Shown: positions 17,796-26,404, numbered from the stretch's first letter. The stretch is 64,000 bases of DNA from CBDBKL01 sp965206675 (GCA_965206675.1 CBDBKL010000006.1:1-64000); one strand, 5' to 3'. Notes: generated by a model from the letters alone, not told the origin. Translations and numbers: made by a program.

Positions 17796-20733
17796 AGGTT
17801 TTTAGTTTCTTTAAACATGCACAAGTTTTTAATTCCTTTAAGTATACCGATAAAAAACCTATTTCTCTCAACTTATTATTCTCCTGAGAGATTTCCCTCT
17901 TTTTCCTAGCAATCCATTTATGAAGAATATTATAAGATGCTTGAAGATCAGCATCAGCCTTATGTCCACAATGTATGCATTTATAACTCTCCCCTTCTCT
18001 AGATTTTTTATCTACCCGACCGCATTGAGAACATATTTGAGAAGTGTATTTAGGACCAATTTCATAAATCTGGAAAGGCATATTATAATAATTCCTTGCT
18101 TCTTTCACTTTTTCTATTAAAGCATTCATCTGTCGAAGTTCCACATATGCCTTGCTTCCTTTTCTCGAAAATTTAGGATCTAAATATTCAAAAATAAAAG
18201 CTGTAGTTTTTTCGTTATCTCTGTATTTGAAAGATAAAAGAAGAAGTTGATTAATTGCATCATCAACAGAACCTTTTAAAACATTACCTATTTTTCGTCT
18301 TATTTTTTTATACTCACTCACTTTAAATCTACGTTGACTTTCAGCCTCTTTATTTTTTAAACTATCAATTGCTTCCTTAAATTTATCTCCAATAGAGCCC
18401 TGGGCAACAATTCTCTTCTCAACCTCATCCCATACTGTATATGAAAAAAGTTTATTTTCTCCTCTGTCCACACCTATAAGGTAACGACTATTTTTCAAAA
18501 GAAATTCTGCTTTTTCCTCTTTCTTTAATTTACCTGGATATATTAAAATATTATTTCGAAATTCCTCTTTCTCAATAGACATTGAACCCTCTATAAGAGG
18601 TTCATTTTTTCCTTTTTTATACGTCACTATAAAATTAGGAGTACCCAGTTTTATAACACGTTCTCTTCCTTCTTTTGTTGTCTTAATACCCATAATATGA
18701 TGAAACAAAAACTTTCGCCCTGTTCTTTTGGGAAAAACAATAGGTAATTTTATATATTCTCCCTTAAAGAATTCTTTCACTATTTTCTGCACCTCTCTTT
18801 TTCCTGCCCCCCTCTTTCCATCCTTAAAAAATAAACATTTATACTCAATTTTTTCTTCCGAAGAGTTTTTGTTTTTAAAAAAATTTAAACAAAATGAAAA
18901 TCTATTCTTTCCATTTTCCTCCTCTTCTACAACTGGATAAACTCCAGCCTGATCAAAATTTCTAAACTGAAAAGAAAATCGCTCATAAGGTTTAATTTTT
19001 AAACCTTCCATTTGTAGCTCACCTGTTAACCTACTAATTTTTTCTTGAAAATAAGAGCGTTCAAATTTAGAATCATTCCCAATTTTTTTCGAGTCTAATA
19101 GTAATCTTAAATAGCTCCCCATATACTGCGATAGAGCTTTTAACTTCCCCACACTCAATCTTGAATTTTCTTTTGAAAGATTTTTACTTAACTCATCAAT
19201 CTTTTTTTCACAATATTGCAACTCCTTTTGAAAAGCTTTTTCTAAATCTGGGAAATCATATTTTATTCGTCTTAATAACCTCTTTTCTCCAGCTACAGAA
19301 GATAGACCTAAAGACAATAAATAATTATTAGGAAGATCAGTGTCCTGGCCTTTTAAATATGAATACTTCTTTCGTACCCTTCTTTCTTGTTTTTCACACA
19401 GTTCCCTATATTTTTCTTTTAGAAAATCTTTAGTAAAGTCCTTTTGACTATCTATATGTAATTTTCTCTTCAGGCTTTGATCTTTAGAGTATGAATACTT
19501 CTCAAGTTCTAACTTTAATTCCTTAAATTGATCAATATACCCCAATACCTTCTTTTGTTTTTCTTCTTTAATACTTTTAAAGTTTTTATATGTCTCTGTT
19601 TTTCTAAAATTTGGAAAAGATGGGTAATTTTTTATACGCTTTAATTCAAGTAAAGAACATTGCTTTAAATTATTAAATTCTTCTTTATGAACTTTACTTC
19701 CCTGTTCTTTTATCCATTTATACACACCTCTGCAAGAATTTATTTTTAAATCTAGTTTATGTGTTTGAACAAATCTTTTAATCGCTTTACAAGTTTTTTG
19801 CCCTTTATATTGACCAATAAAAATATTCATATAGTTAATCAAAATATTATGTTTTTCAACTCCCCTCTCTCCTACTATCTTTTTTATTTTTCCTGTATCT
19901 TCAATTTCTAAAATTCCTTTGGTCAATACTTTTTCTCCGAGATCTTCTCTAGCTTTTTTTAAACACCATTTATAAAAATCTTTCTTCTGCCATTTTTTAT
20001 ACGTTTTCATCCCTGTAATCTGACTGATAATCTCACTGTCCAGCTGACCTTCTATGATTTGGTCATCCTCCTTTTCATCTGAAAAAAGAGATTTTCTATC
20101 TTTTGATGCTTTATCATATAACTCAAGATATGACCCTATCTTACCTCCTAAATCATGAGAAATCCATTTGGATACCATAGCTGAACTCTTATATTTTTTG
20201 TAATTATTGGATTTTTCCAAAGATCCTTTTGTTATTTCTTTAATAAGCAATATAAAATCATTTTTACTTATTTTTCCTCTATTTATTTTTTCTTCTTCAT
20301 AAGAGTAATCATTTGCCTTCCATAAAGAGATTAAAAAATTATTAAGAGCTTTTTGAGGAGATACCCCTTTTCGCTCTCCATCATCAATGATTGTTTTTAT
20401 TCTCTGACTTATTTCAAAACGTAGATCATTCATATCTTCTAAAAAGATTAACATCTTTTGATAATTATCTCTGTCCTGTTTTGAACTCTTTTTTGATATA
20501 AGATGAAACTTAAATGATTTACACTGACCATATTTTTTTAGATTCCCCTCTCCTGCTCCTGGAAAAGGTTCTGACTTTTTTAATTTACAAACCTTAAAAG
20601 TTCTAGACATTTCACGACTTGTTAAATTTAAAAATCTTTTCTTTTTCTTTGGCTTATTAATTGAAATGATAGTTGCTTTTGAATTTTGGGCAAATCCAAT
20701 TCTTTCTCTCTTTAAATCTCTGACACTTCCCAC
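17788..20733 (-). CDS. cas12: Cas12 effector nuclease, CasX (Cas12e)-like but divergent
   Basis: 981 residues; RNA-guided DNA endonuclease of a type V system. The RuvC triad is intact: Asp756 (LIGVDRGEN), Glu849 (AFIFEYLD) and Asp929 (HKADADLQASYNI). Zinc ribbon: Cys901/Cys904 and Cys919/Cys922. CasX-like features by recall: LIGVDRGEN, KNYPSFP (368-374, cf. KGFPSFP) and LPIVFPKRTGRKF (cf. LPLAFGTRQGREF). Differences: E-to-D spacing is 80 residues versus about 166 in DpbCasX, because only 14 residues lie between the two CxxC pairs; the part before RuvC-I is about 84 residues longer; no N-terminal zinc finger. Start is GTG with AAGGGG upstream; the first Met (residue 42) lacks a ribosome site. 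The C-terminus has a short tandem duplication (LKTCA twice). Family firm; subtype uncertain. Confidence 0.93.
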   Translation of the reverse strand: MGSVRDLKRERIGFAQNSKATIISINKPKKKKRFLNLTSREMSRTFKVCKLKKSEPFPGAGEGNLKKYGQCKSFKFHLISKKSSKQDRDNYQKMLIFLEDMNDLRFEISQRIKTIIDDGERKGVSPQKALNNFLISLWKANDYSYEEEKINRGKISKNDFILLIKEITKGSLEKSNNYKKYKSSAMVSKWISHDLGGKIGSYLELYDKASKDRKSLFSDEKEDDQIIEGQLDSEIISQITGMKTYKKWQKKDFYKWCLKKAREDLGEKVLTKGILEIEDTGKIKKIVGERGVEKHNILINYMNIFIGQYKGQKTCKAIKRFVQTHKLDLKINSCRGVYKWIKEQGSKVHKEEFNNLKQCSLLELKRIKNYPSFPNFRKTETYKNFKSIKEEKQKKVLGYIDQFKELKLELEKYSYSKDQSLKRKLHIDSQKDFTKDFLKEKYRELCEKQERRVRKKYSYLKGQDTDLPNNYLLSLGLSSVAGEKRLLRRIKYDFPDLEKAFQKELQYCEKKIDELSKNLSKENSRLSVGKLKALSQYMGSYLRLLLDSKKIGNDSKFERSYFQEKISRLTGELQMEGLKIKPYERFSFQFRNFDQAGVYPVVEEEENGKNRFSFCLNFFKNKNSSEEKIEYKCLFFKDGKRGAGKREVQKIVKEFFKGEYIKLPIVFPKRTGRKFLFHHIMGIKTTKEGRERVIKLGTPNFIVTYKKGKNEPLIEGSMSIEKEEFRNNILIYPGKLKKEEKAEFLLKNSRYLIGVDRGENKLFSYTVWDEVEKRIVAQGSIGDKFKEAIDSLKNKEAESQRRFKVSEYKKIRRKIGNVLKGSVDDAINQLLLLSFKYRDNEKTTAFIFEYLDPKFSRKGSKAYVELRQMNALIEKVKEARNYYNMPFQIYEIGPKYTSQICSQCGRVDKKSREGESYKCIHCGHKADADLQASYNILHKWIARKKREISQENNKLREIGFLSVYLKELKTCACLKKLKTCA

Positions 20734-20755
20734 TTAATTCCCCTTCACTAGAAGT

Positions 20756-20782
20756 AAAAATAGGGAGAGCCTACGCTCTCCC
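20756..20782 (-). terminator. Intrinsic terminator of the tracrRNA
   Basis: Minus strand: GGGAGAGC-GTAG-GCTCTCCC (20763-20782), a perfect 8-bp GC-rich stem with a 4-nt loop, followed by TATTTTT. The opposite direction has no T run, so this ends a minus-strand transcript. It lies about 22 nt before the cas12 start codon, after the tracrRNA anti-repeat. Confidence 0.85.
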
Positions 20783-20876
20783 TTGACAACAACAATAAAT
20801 AAAGTGTTTCATGATTCTCCCTTTAGGGGATGACGGCTCAGAAACACTAAGAGAAAACTATGAACTTATGTTCATA
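20756..20876 (-). ncRNA. tracrRNA of the type V locus
   Basis: Read on the minus strand. The anti-repeat (20784-20803, TTTATTTATTGTTGTTGTCA) pairs along all 20 nt with the crRNA repeat segment TGACGACGACAATAAATAAG (17 Watson-Crick and 3 G-U pairs). Upstream, AGTGTTTC (20841-20848) is fully complementary to GAAACACT (20803-20810), closing a stem that encloses CCC-CTAAA-GGG and TGAGCCGTCAT. CTCTTA (20848-20853) is complementary to TAAGAG, the repeat's 3' end, allowing a CasX-like pseudoknot. The layout and GAGCC-x-TCA segment resemble the CasX tracrRNA scaffold as recalled. The 3' end is the terminator; the 5' end is not determined. TATGAAC-TTAT-GTTCATA (20859-20876) may be a 5' hairpin or an operator. 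Confidence 0.85.
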
Positions 20877-21158
20877 TTTAGAACCAAGCCGTAAATACTC
20901 TTCGGAAAAGAATAAAAAAACTTGAGCGTTAAAATGAAAAATAAAAAATCTGATATAAAAAACGAATCTTTTTAAAACGTCTATTTTTTTGACGTCAACT
21001 CTATTAACAAAAAATTTGATTTTTAAATTAAGAATATTTCTTATATTTCCAGAAAATTGTAGCGCAACCAAAACTCGATTAGATGGATCTGATACTTTAA
21101 ATTTATTTTATCATCCAGAATATTGGAGTCTACTAGGACTGAAGAACTCCAAGAACAC

Positions 21159-21638
21159 TTAGGCGATTTTGACTTCTTTTTCTCTTTCTTCTTCTATTTG
21201 TTTTTGTTCAAAATAATTTATTAATAACTCTATCATTCTTTTAACTTTTAAATCTGTTAAATTCTCAACATGTGCACACAAACGTGGATCTGGATTTGGA
21301 ACAATACTATGTTTTTTATCTGAACCTTCATGCTCTGGAAAAAGAGCTCCAATATACCTTTGCTTTTGCTCAATGAAAGTCTTTAGGCACTCTACCTTTT
21401 CCTTGTCATTTAAGAATCCAAGAAATTGCATCGGAATAATAACATTTTTATACGAACTATGATTAATATATTCCTTTTTTATTTCTTTGAACCAACTGTC
21501 TATATCTTTGGAATGATGATCTATATACTTATTCAAGAATTCACTTATGAGATTTAACTCGTGTTCAATCTCAATATGAATCTCTCTTATTTCATTTTGT
21601 AATCTCGCAATACGTCTGTATTTTCTTTTAATATTCAT
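21159..21638 (-). CDS. Hypothetical coiled-coil protein
   Basis: 159 residues from ATG 21638, chosen over the upstream in-frame GTG because GGGGGTAGG lies 8 bp before it. Mostly helical and charged: an N-terminal coiled coil (RIARLQNEIREIHIEIEHELNLISEFL), a middle segment with Pro and Cys (VPNPDPRLCAHVENL) and a Lys/Glu-rich end. No family recognised. Located about 300 bp upstream of the tracrRNA and on the same strand, so it might be transcribed toward the CRISPR locus; no functional link is shown. Confidence 0.6.
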   Translation of the reverse strand: MNIKRKYRRIARLQNEIREIHIEIEHELNLISEFLNKYIDHHSKDIDSWFKEIKKEYINHSSYKNVIIPMQFLGFLNDKEKVECLKTFIEQKQRYIGALFPEHEGSDKKHSIVPNPDPRLCAHVENLTDLKVKRMIELLINYFEQKQIEEEREKEVKIA

Positions 21639-21656
21639 GTGTATGCCTACCCCCAC

Positions 21657-22206
21657 TTTCCTAAAAACCGACTTCTCAAAGAGGCATGAAATATATGACT
21701 ATGTTGAATTATTTCTGAGCAGAAAATAACTAACGCTATTGTACAGTTTACTATCAAAGAAATTACAGCGCAATTGAAATACAACTGGTGATAAAAATCT
21801 GCTGCTTTAATTATTTATATAACAATACCATTTAATTAGAAGTTTTAATGAAAAACATATAAAAAGAAACAAATATGTCTCAAATTATAAACAAAATGTT
21901 TCATTATGAAATTTAGAAATAAAAATGACAGGAATAAAAATACTGTATATTTATAGAAAACTGTTTCAAATCCATACTTCTTATTTCTAAAAATTTAACT
22001 TCTTCTCAACAAAAACCTTCATCTTGAAAATCAAGAATATCTAAAAAGTAATCCGCTTATATATTAAGTGTCCGAGATACGGACAAAGTATCTTGCCAGA
22101 AACAATATATCCTACTCTTAACCTTGGCCCTTCTTTGCAAAGAATTTCTTTGAAATTGATTTTTAGAACAAAAACATATATAACTAAACCAAGAAAGGGA
22201 CAAAAC
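21657..22206. other. AT-rich divergent gap with GTCCG-N5-CGGAC palindrome
   Basis: 550 bp without a credible gene. The one clear element is the inverted repeat GTCCG-AGATA-CGGAC at 22071-22085, about 120 bp upstream of the PD-(D/E)XK-like gene and matching that at 5520-5534. The rest is AT-rich and unstructured by eye. Confidence 0.5.
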
Positions 22207-22755
22207 ATGTCAGAGCAAAGTAAAGGAGCTACAGCCGAAGAATTCTGGAAGGGAATGGCTGAACTCAAAGAACAAATGAAGGAAACTGATCGCCAAATGA
22301 AAGAAACCGATAGACGTTTGAAATATCTAGACGATCTTTTCAATGGACAGTGGGGCAAACTCATGGAAGCTCTTGTAAAAGGTGACCTCATCACACTACT
22401 CAATGAAAAAAACATCAAAGTCACAGAAATTTCCAAGGAACACTCGAAAACCATAAACAATGAACACTATGAAGTTGATATTATTGCAACAAATGGAGAA
22501 GAAATAGTCGTTGTTGAAGTAAAGACCACCCTTCGCCTTAAAGATGTAGATCATTTTGTAAACAAACTAAAAATCTTTAAAAAGATTTTTCCCCTCTATA
22601 CTGATAAAAAAATATATGGTGCTATTGCCTATCTAAAAGCTAACAAAGGAACAGACAGTTACTCAGAAAAACAAGGCCTGTTTGTCATAAGAGCCACAGG
22701 AAGCAGCGCAACCATAACCAATAAAAAAACCTTTAAACCCAAAGTATTCGCTTAA
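22207..22755 (+). CDS. PD-(D/E)XK nuclease-like protein (COG5493/DUF3782-like)
   Basis: 182 residues from ATG 22207, which follows AGAAAGGGAC. An N-terminal coiled coil with heptads (MKETDRQMKETDRRLKYL) precedes a conserved GQWGKLMEALVKGDLI segment and then a nuclease-like core: YEVDIIATNGEEIVVVEVKTTL (Asp...Glu-x-Lys). Such coiled-coil plus endonuclease-fold proteins are common in cyanobacteria and other bacteria; their function is not established. Alone, on the plus strand. Confidence 0.75.
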   Translation: MSEQSKGATAEEFWKGMAELKEQMKETDRQMKETDRRLKYLDDLFNGQWGKLMEALVKGDLITLLNEKNIKVTEISKEHSKTINNEHYEVDIIATNGEEIVVVEVKTTLRLKDVDHFVNKLKIFKKIFPLYTDKKIYGAIAYLKANKGTDSYSEKQGLFVIRATGSSATITNKKTFKPKVFA

Positions 22756-22840
22756 AATCTAAAAAACCTTATATCCCTTGATTTTCCTCTAAAAAATACC
22801 TATCTTAACTAAAACACTTATCACTAGGGGGGGAACTAAA

Positions 22841-25441
22841 ATGAAACAAACTCCGTTTCAAACACAAACAAATCCTATATATCTCACACTCTGCCTTCTA
22901 ATCACCATCCTCCTTACCCACTTACCCTCTTTCACATTCGCAAAAGACGTCATATACGACCTCAACATTGAACACAAAACTGTCAACTTTACAGGCACGC
23001 CCGTCGACCACGCCCTAGCCATAAACGGCTCCATCCCAGCACCCACCCTAAAATTCCAACTCGGAGATAGAGCCATCATCAATGTCAAAAACACAACCCA
23101 AGAACCCACGACACTCCACTGGCACGGTGTCCTCGTTCCCTGGGATATGGACGGCCCTGCCTTTTTCAATAACAAACTCATCCAACCCGGAGAAACTTTT
23201 AGCTTTATCTTTCCCATTAAACACACTGGCACCTACTGGTACCACTCACACACAGAACTCCAAGAACAAAGAGGGCTCTATGGCGCAATCGTCATCGAAG
23301 ATGAAAAAGAATTCGATAAAGATCTCACTTTCATTCTCAGTGATTGGACCAACGAACACCCTCAATCCGTCCTCAAAAACTTAAAAAAAGAAGGTCACTA
23401 CTACGCCTTCAAAAAAGACTTTCTCCCCTCCCTATTAGGAGCCATCTCTGAAGGAAAAACAAAAACCTTCCTCCAAAGTGAATGGTCAAGAATGGGTCCC
23501 ATGGACCTCAGCGATGTCGCCTACGACGCCTTTCTCATCAATGGAAAAATATCCCAAACCCTAGAAGATATTAAACCCGGAGATAAACTCAGAATTCGCG
23601 TCATCAACGCAGGTGCCTCCTCCTACTTCTACTTCAACATTGGAAACCTCAGACACTTCGACGTCATTTCCAAAGACGGCGTCGATGTCCAACCCGTAAC
23701 AGTCAATGAAGTGCTTATAGGTATGGGAGAAACCTATGACCTTGCCTTCACAGTCCCTAAAGACGTCAGTCCCGAATTTCGTGCCACCGCACAAGACATC
23801 ACTGGCTATGCATCCGTCGTCCTAGGTAATAACAAAGTAGAAAACGCCCCCAATAAAACAAAACCCTCCAAATACGCAGGCCACGATCAACACGAAGGAC
23901 ACCATGGCGATCACCAAACACATCAAGACAGCAACCAAAAGGGAAAACATCAAGAAGACCAGCACAAAGGACACCAATCCACTAACGCCCTAGAAAACAA
24001 TCAACACCCCATGCAACAAGAAACACAAAACACAGAGACAACTCCACAAAAGCCTGAAAAAAACACTGCTGAAAAACAACACAATCATAAAGCTCAACCC
24101 TCTTCAGAAAATCTAGAAAATAAAAAGCAAGAAAGTACAGAGCCCTCTTCAGAAAACCAAGATCACGACACAAAAAATCCCACACCTCAAGAACAACAAG
24201 AAAACAATACAACACAAAACAAAGATGACGACACTGCAAATAATCCTGCAGAGACCAAAAGTTCACTCGATATCACTCTACAAAAAACCACTCCCTCGGA
24301 AACGAAGGAAGCCACTAGAGAAATACAATCCGATCACGGTAATTCTGATAAAGGACAACCCACACACCAACACACCACTACAAAACCAAACACAGAACAA
24401 AACATGACCGTCCATCGCCTGAACTACTCCATGCTAAAATCCATTCAACCCACAGAATACTCTGACCAACTACCCAGAGCGCATGAATTTATACTAGAAC
24501 TCAACGGAGACATGGACCGCTACACATGGACCATCAACGGAAAACCCTTCTCCAAAGATAAATACCTTGTCGTTAGAGAAAACGACGTCGTCCGATGGAC
24601 CATGGTCAACAAAACAATGATGCATCACCCGATGCACCTCCATGGACACTTCTTCAGATATCTCAACGGCCAAAATGAAAACTCACCCCTCTTCCACACC
24701 GTAGACGTAGCCCCCATGGCGACACGAACTATCGAATTCCACGCCAATGAACCCGGCATCTGGTTCTTCCATTGCCATAACCTCTACCATATGAAAATGG
24801 GAATGTCCCGATTAGTAAAGTACGAAGGCTTCGAACGACCCCAACGACTCGTAGAACACGAAGAACAATACAGCCACCGAGCCACTAAAGATAATGACTT
24901 CTTCCCCAGAGGAAAGTTCGGCCTATTCACTAACCATGGAAAAGCATTCGTCGCTGCAAGTGGAGGCGATTGGGATATCTCCCTAAAAGCCGAAATTAAT
25001 AAAAATGATTTCTCACATTCAGAAACCAACGAACAAAATCACTCGCATCCACCAAAAAACTGGAACCACTACGAAGGTGAACTGAATATTAAAAACTACC
25101 GTAACCGATTCTTCTCGCTTCTAGGAGGAGCTGAATATGAAGATAAAAAATTCCACGGCATCCTCGGTGTCACATACACCCTCCCCCTCCTTGTTGAAAT
25201 GAAAACCTATATACGATCAGACATAAAAATCATCGCAAAACTTAGTAAAAAACTCCACCTCGCCAGACGATTAGACCTAGAAATCGAACCCGAGTTTTCC
25301 TACGAAAATTCAGAACTCGAATGGGAATTCGAAGCCGCACTCCTATACCACATTAAAAATAACCTGGGCCTAGGAAGTTTTTATAAATATACCGATTCCT
25401 CTGGCCATTCCATAGGATTTGGTATCAAACTACACCTTTAA
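22841..25441 (+). CDS. CopA-type multicopper oxidase fused to a CopB-like outer-membrane domain
   Basis: 866 residues. Signal-anchor (YLTLCLLITILLTHLPSFTFA), then cupredoxin domains: HWHG (His93, His95), WYHSH; C-terminal domain with HHPMHLHGH (His595-603) and the type 1 site HCHNLYHMKMGM (His644, Cys645, His646, His650). Between (about 347-522) is a long low-complexity His/Gln/Glu/Lys/Thr linker, a likely metal-binding spacer. After the oxidase (from about 690) the sequence looks like CopB: alternating beta strands (FHGILGVTYTLPLLVEMKTY, LGLGSFYKYTDSSG) ending in aromatic/leucine. CopA and CopB are normally separate periplasmic and outer-membrane copper-resistance proteins. Good GGGGGG ribosome site. 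Codons are richer in C than in flanking genes. Confidence 0.82.
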   Translation: MKQTPFQTQTNPIYLTLCLLITILLTHLPSFTFAKDVIYDLNIEHKTVNFTGTPVDHALAINGSIPAPTLKFQLGDRAIINVKNTTQEPTTLHWHGVLVPWDMDGPAFFNNKLIQPGETFSFIFPIKHTGTYWYHSHTELQEQRGLYGAIVIEDEKEFDKDLTFILSDWTNEHPQSVLKNLKKEGHYYAFKKDFLPSLLGAISEGKTKTFLQSEWSRMGPMDLSDVAYDAFLINGKISQTLEDIKPGDKLRIRVINAGASSYFYFNIGNLRHFDVISKDGVDVQPVTVNEVLIGMGETYDLAFTVPKDVSPEFRATAQDITGYASVVLGNNKVENAPNKTKPSKYAGHDQHEGHHGDHQTHQDSNQKGKHQEDQHKGHQSTNALENNQHPMQQETQNTETTPQKPEKNTAEKQHNHKAQPSSENLENKKQESTEPSSENQDHDTKNPTPQEQQENNTTQNKDDDTANNPAETKSSLDITLQKTTPSETKEATREIQSDHGNSDKGQPTHQHTTTKPNTEQNMTVHRLNYSMLKSIQPTEYSDQLPRAHEFILELNGDMDRYTWTINGKPFSKDKYLVVRENDVVRWTMVNKTMMHHPMHLHGHFFRYLNGQNENSPLFHTVDVAPMATRTIEFHANEPGIWFFHCHNLYHMKMGMSRLVKYEGFERPQRLVEHEEQYSHRATKDNDFFPRGKFGLFTNHGKAFVAASGGDWDISLKAEINKNDFSHSETNEQNHSHPPKNWNHYEGELNIKNYRNRFFSLLGGAEYEDKKFHGILGVTYTLPLLVEMKTYIRSDIKIIAKLSKKLHLARRLDLEIEPEFSYENSELEWEFEAALLYHIKNNLGLGSFYKYTDSSGHSIGFGIKLHL

Positions 25442-25507
25442 TACAATTGGTAAAAAGCCCTTCTTCTTCACTTTATAAAAAACTAATGGAGCTTTAAAAG
25501 AATTTTT

Positions 25508-26404
25508 ATGTTCTCGTTTATAGATACAACCTACGCACCCTATATATATGCCCTCTTCACTAACCTCTGCTTTGCAGCCGCTGCCGTCATCTATTCCCTA
25601 TCTCGTAAAAAAGTCTCCCCCGTACAAATCAATAGCCTTATCGTCAGTGCATCCTTCATCACCTTTTCACTTATACTTATTTTTACAGTCGGCTTTCGCA
25701 ACTTAGGTATCACCGCCCTCACAAGCTTTATGCTCAGTGGACTTATCGCCCTCAACTTCGGCGACCTCTTCCTCCTCAGTGCCTTCTCCAGAATCGGTGC
25801 CGCTCACACCTTCATCCTCTTCGGATTCCAACCCCTACTCCTAGGAAGCATAAGCTACTTCCTCTTCGGACAAGACATATCACCCTATAAATTCATCGCC
25901 ATCATATTCCTCATCGGCTGCCTCTTCTGCTTCCTACTAGAAAACTTTAAAAAAACAAAAACTTGGGAATTCAAAGGTGTCGCCCTTGGACTCATAGGCG
26001 TTTTTCTCGATACCATCGGAATAGTACTAACCCGATACGGTTTTGAAACTGTAACTCAACCACAACCCCTCGAAGCCGCCGTCTATAGAAGCTTCGGAGC
26101 CCTCCTAGGCTTTGTCATAATCTTCACACTCTTTCCCTTCTCCCTAGAAAAATACTGTAACGCTATAAAAAATAACCTGCGCCCCTGCCTCGCCATAGTA
26201 GCCCTATGCGGACTCATCATACCCATCTTTCTCATGATGATGTATCAAGTCGGTCACCTCGCTTCCGTATCCGCCATCGCCATCACCTGTCCGTTCTTCG
26301 CACACGCACTCGAATGTATCTACAAAAAAGAAAAACCCAGCCTCTATATGGCCGTCGCCCTTATCCTCTTCACAATAGGATTTTCCATCCTCATGTTCTC
26401 GTAA
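25508..26404 (+). CDS. EamA/DMT-superfamily transporter
   Basis: 298 residues with about ten hydrophobic helices in two repeats, typical of the drug/metabolite transporter superfamily (for example AFSRIGAAHTFILFGFQPLLLGS in the first half and VGHLASVSAIAITCPFFAHALE in the second). Substrate unknown. Starts 66 bp after the CopA-like gene on the same strand and shares its C-rich codon choice, so the two may have arrived together and be co-transcribed. Confidence 0.82.
   Translation: MFSFIDTTYAPYIYALFTNLCFAAAAVIYSLSRKKVSPVQINSLIVSASFITFSLILIFTVGFRNLGITALTSFMLSGLIALNFGDLFLLSAFSRIGAAHTFILFGFQPLLLGSISYFLFGQDISPYKFIAIIFLIGCLFCFLLENFKKTKTWEFKGVALGLIGVFLDTIGIVLTRYGFETVTQPQPLEAAVYRSFGALLGFVIIFTLFPFSLEKYCNAIKNNLRPCLAIVALCGLIIPIFLMMMYQVGHLASVSAIAITCPFFAHALECIYKKEKPSLYMAVALILFTIGFSILMFS

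Noticed and set aside
15388..20733. Assigning the locus to type V-A (Cas12a) or V-B (Cas12b)
   Set aside because: Cas12a needs no tracrRNA and has a much longer effector and a different repeat end; V-B has a cas4-cas1 fusion. Repeat, tracrRNA and effector motifs fit CasX better.
20847..21071. 74-codon open stretch upstream of cas12 on the same strand
   Set aside because: It ends inside the tracrRNA, is Phe/Ile/Lys-rich from AT-rich DNA, and has no ribosome site. Treated as non-coding.
22041..22460. 139-codon minus-strand open stretch opposite the PD-(D/E)XK-like gene
   Set aside because: Antisense shadow of a gene with a clear domain and ribosome site on the plus strand.
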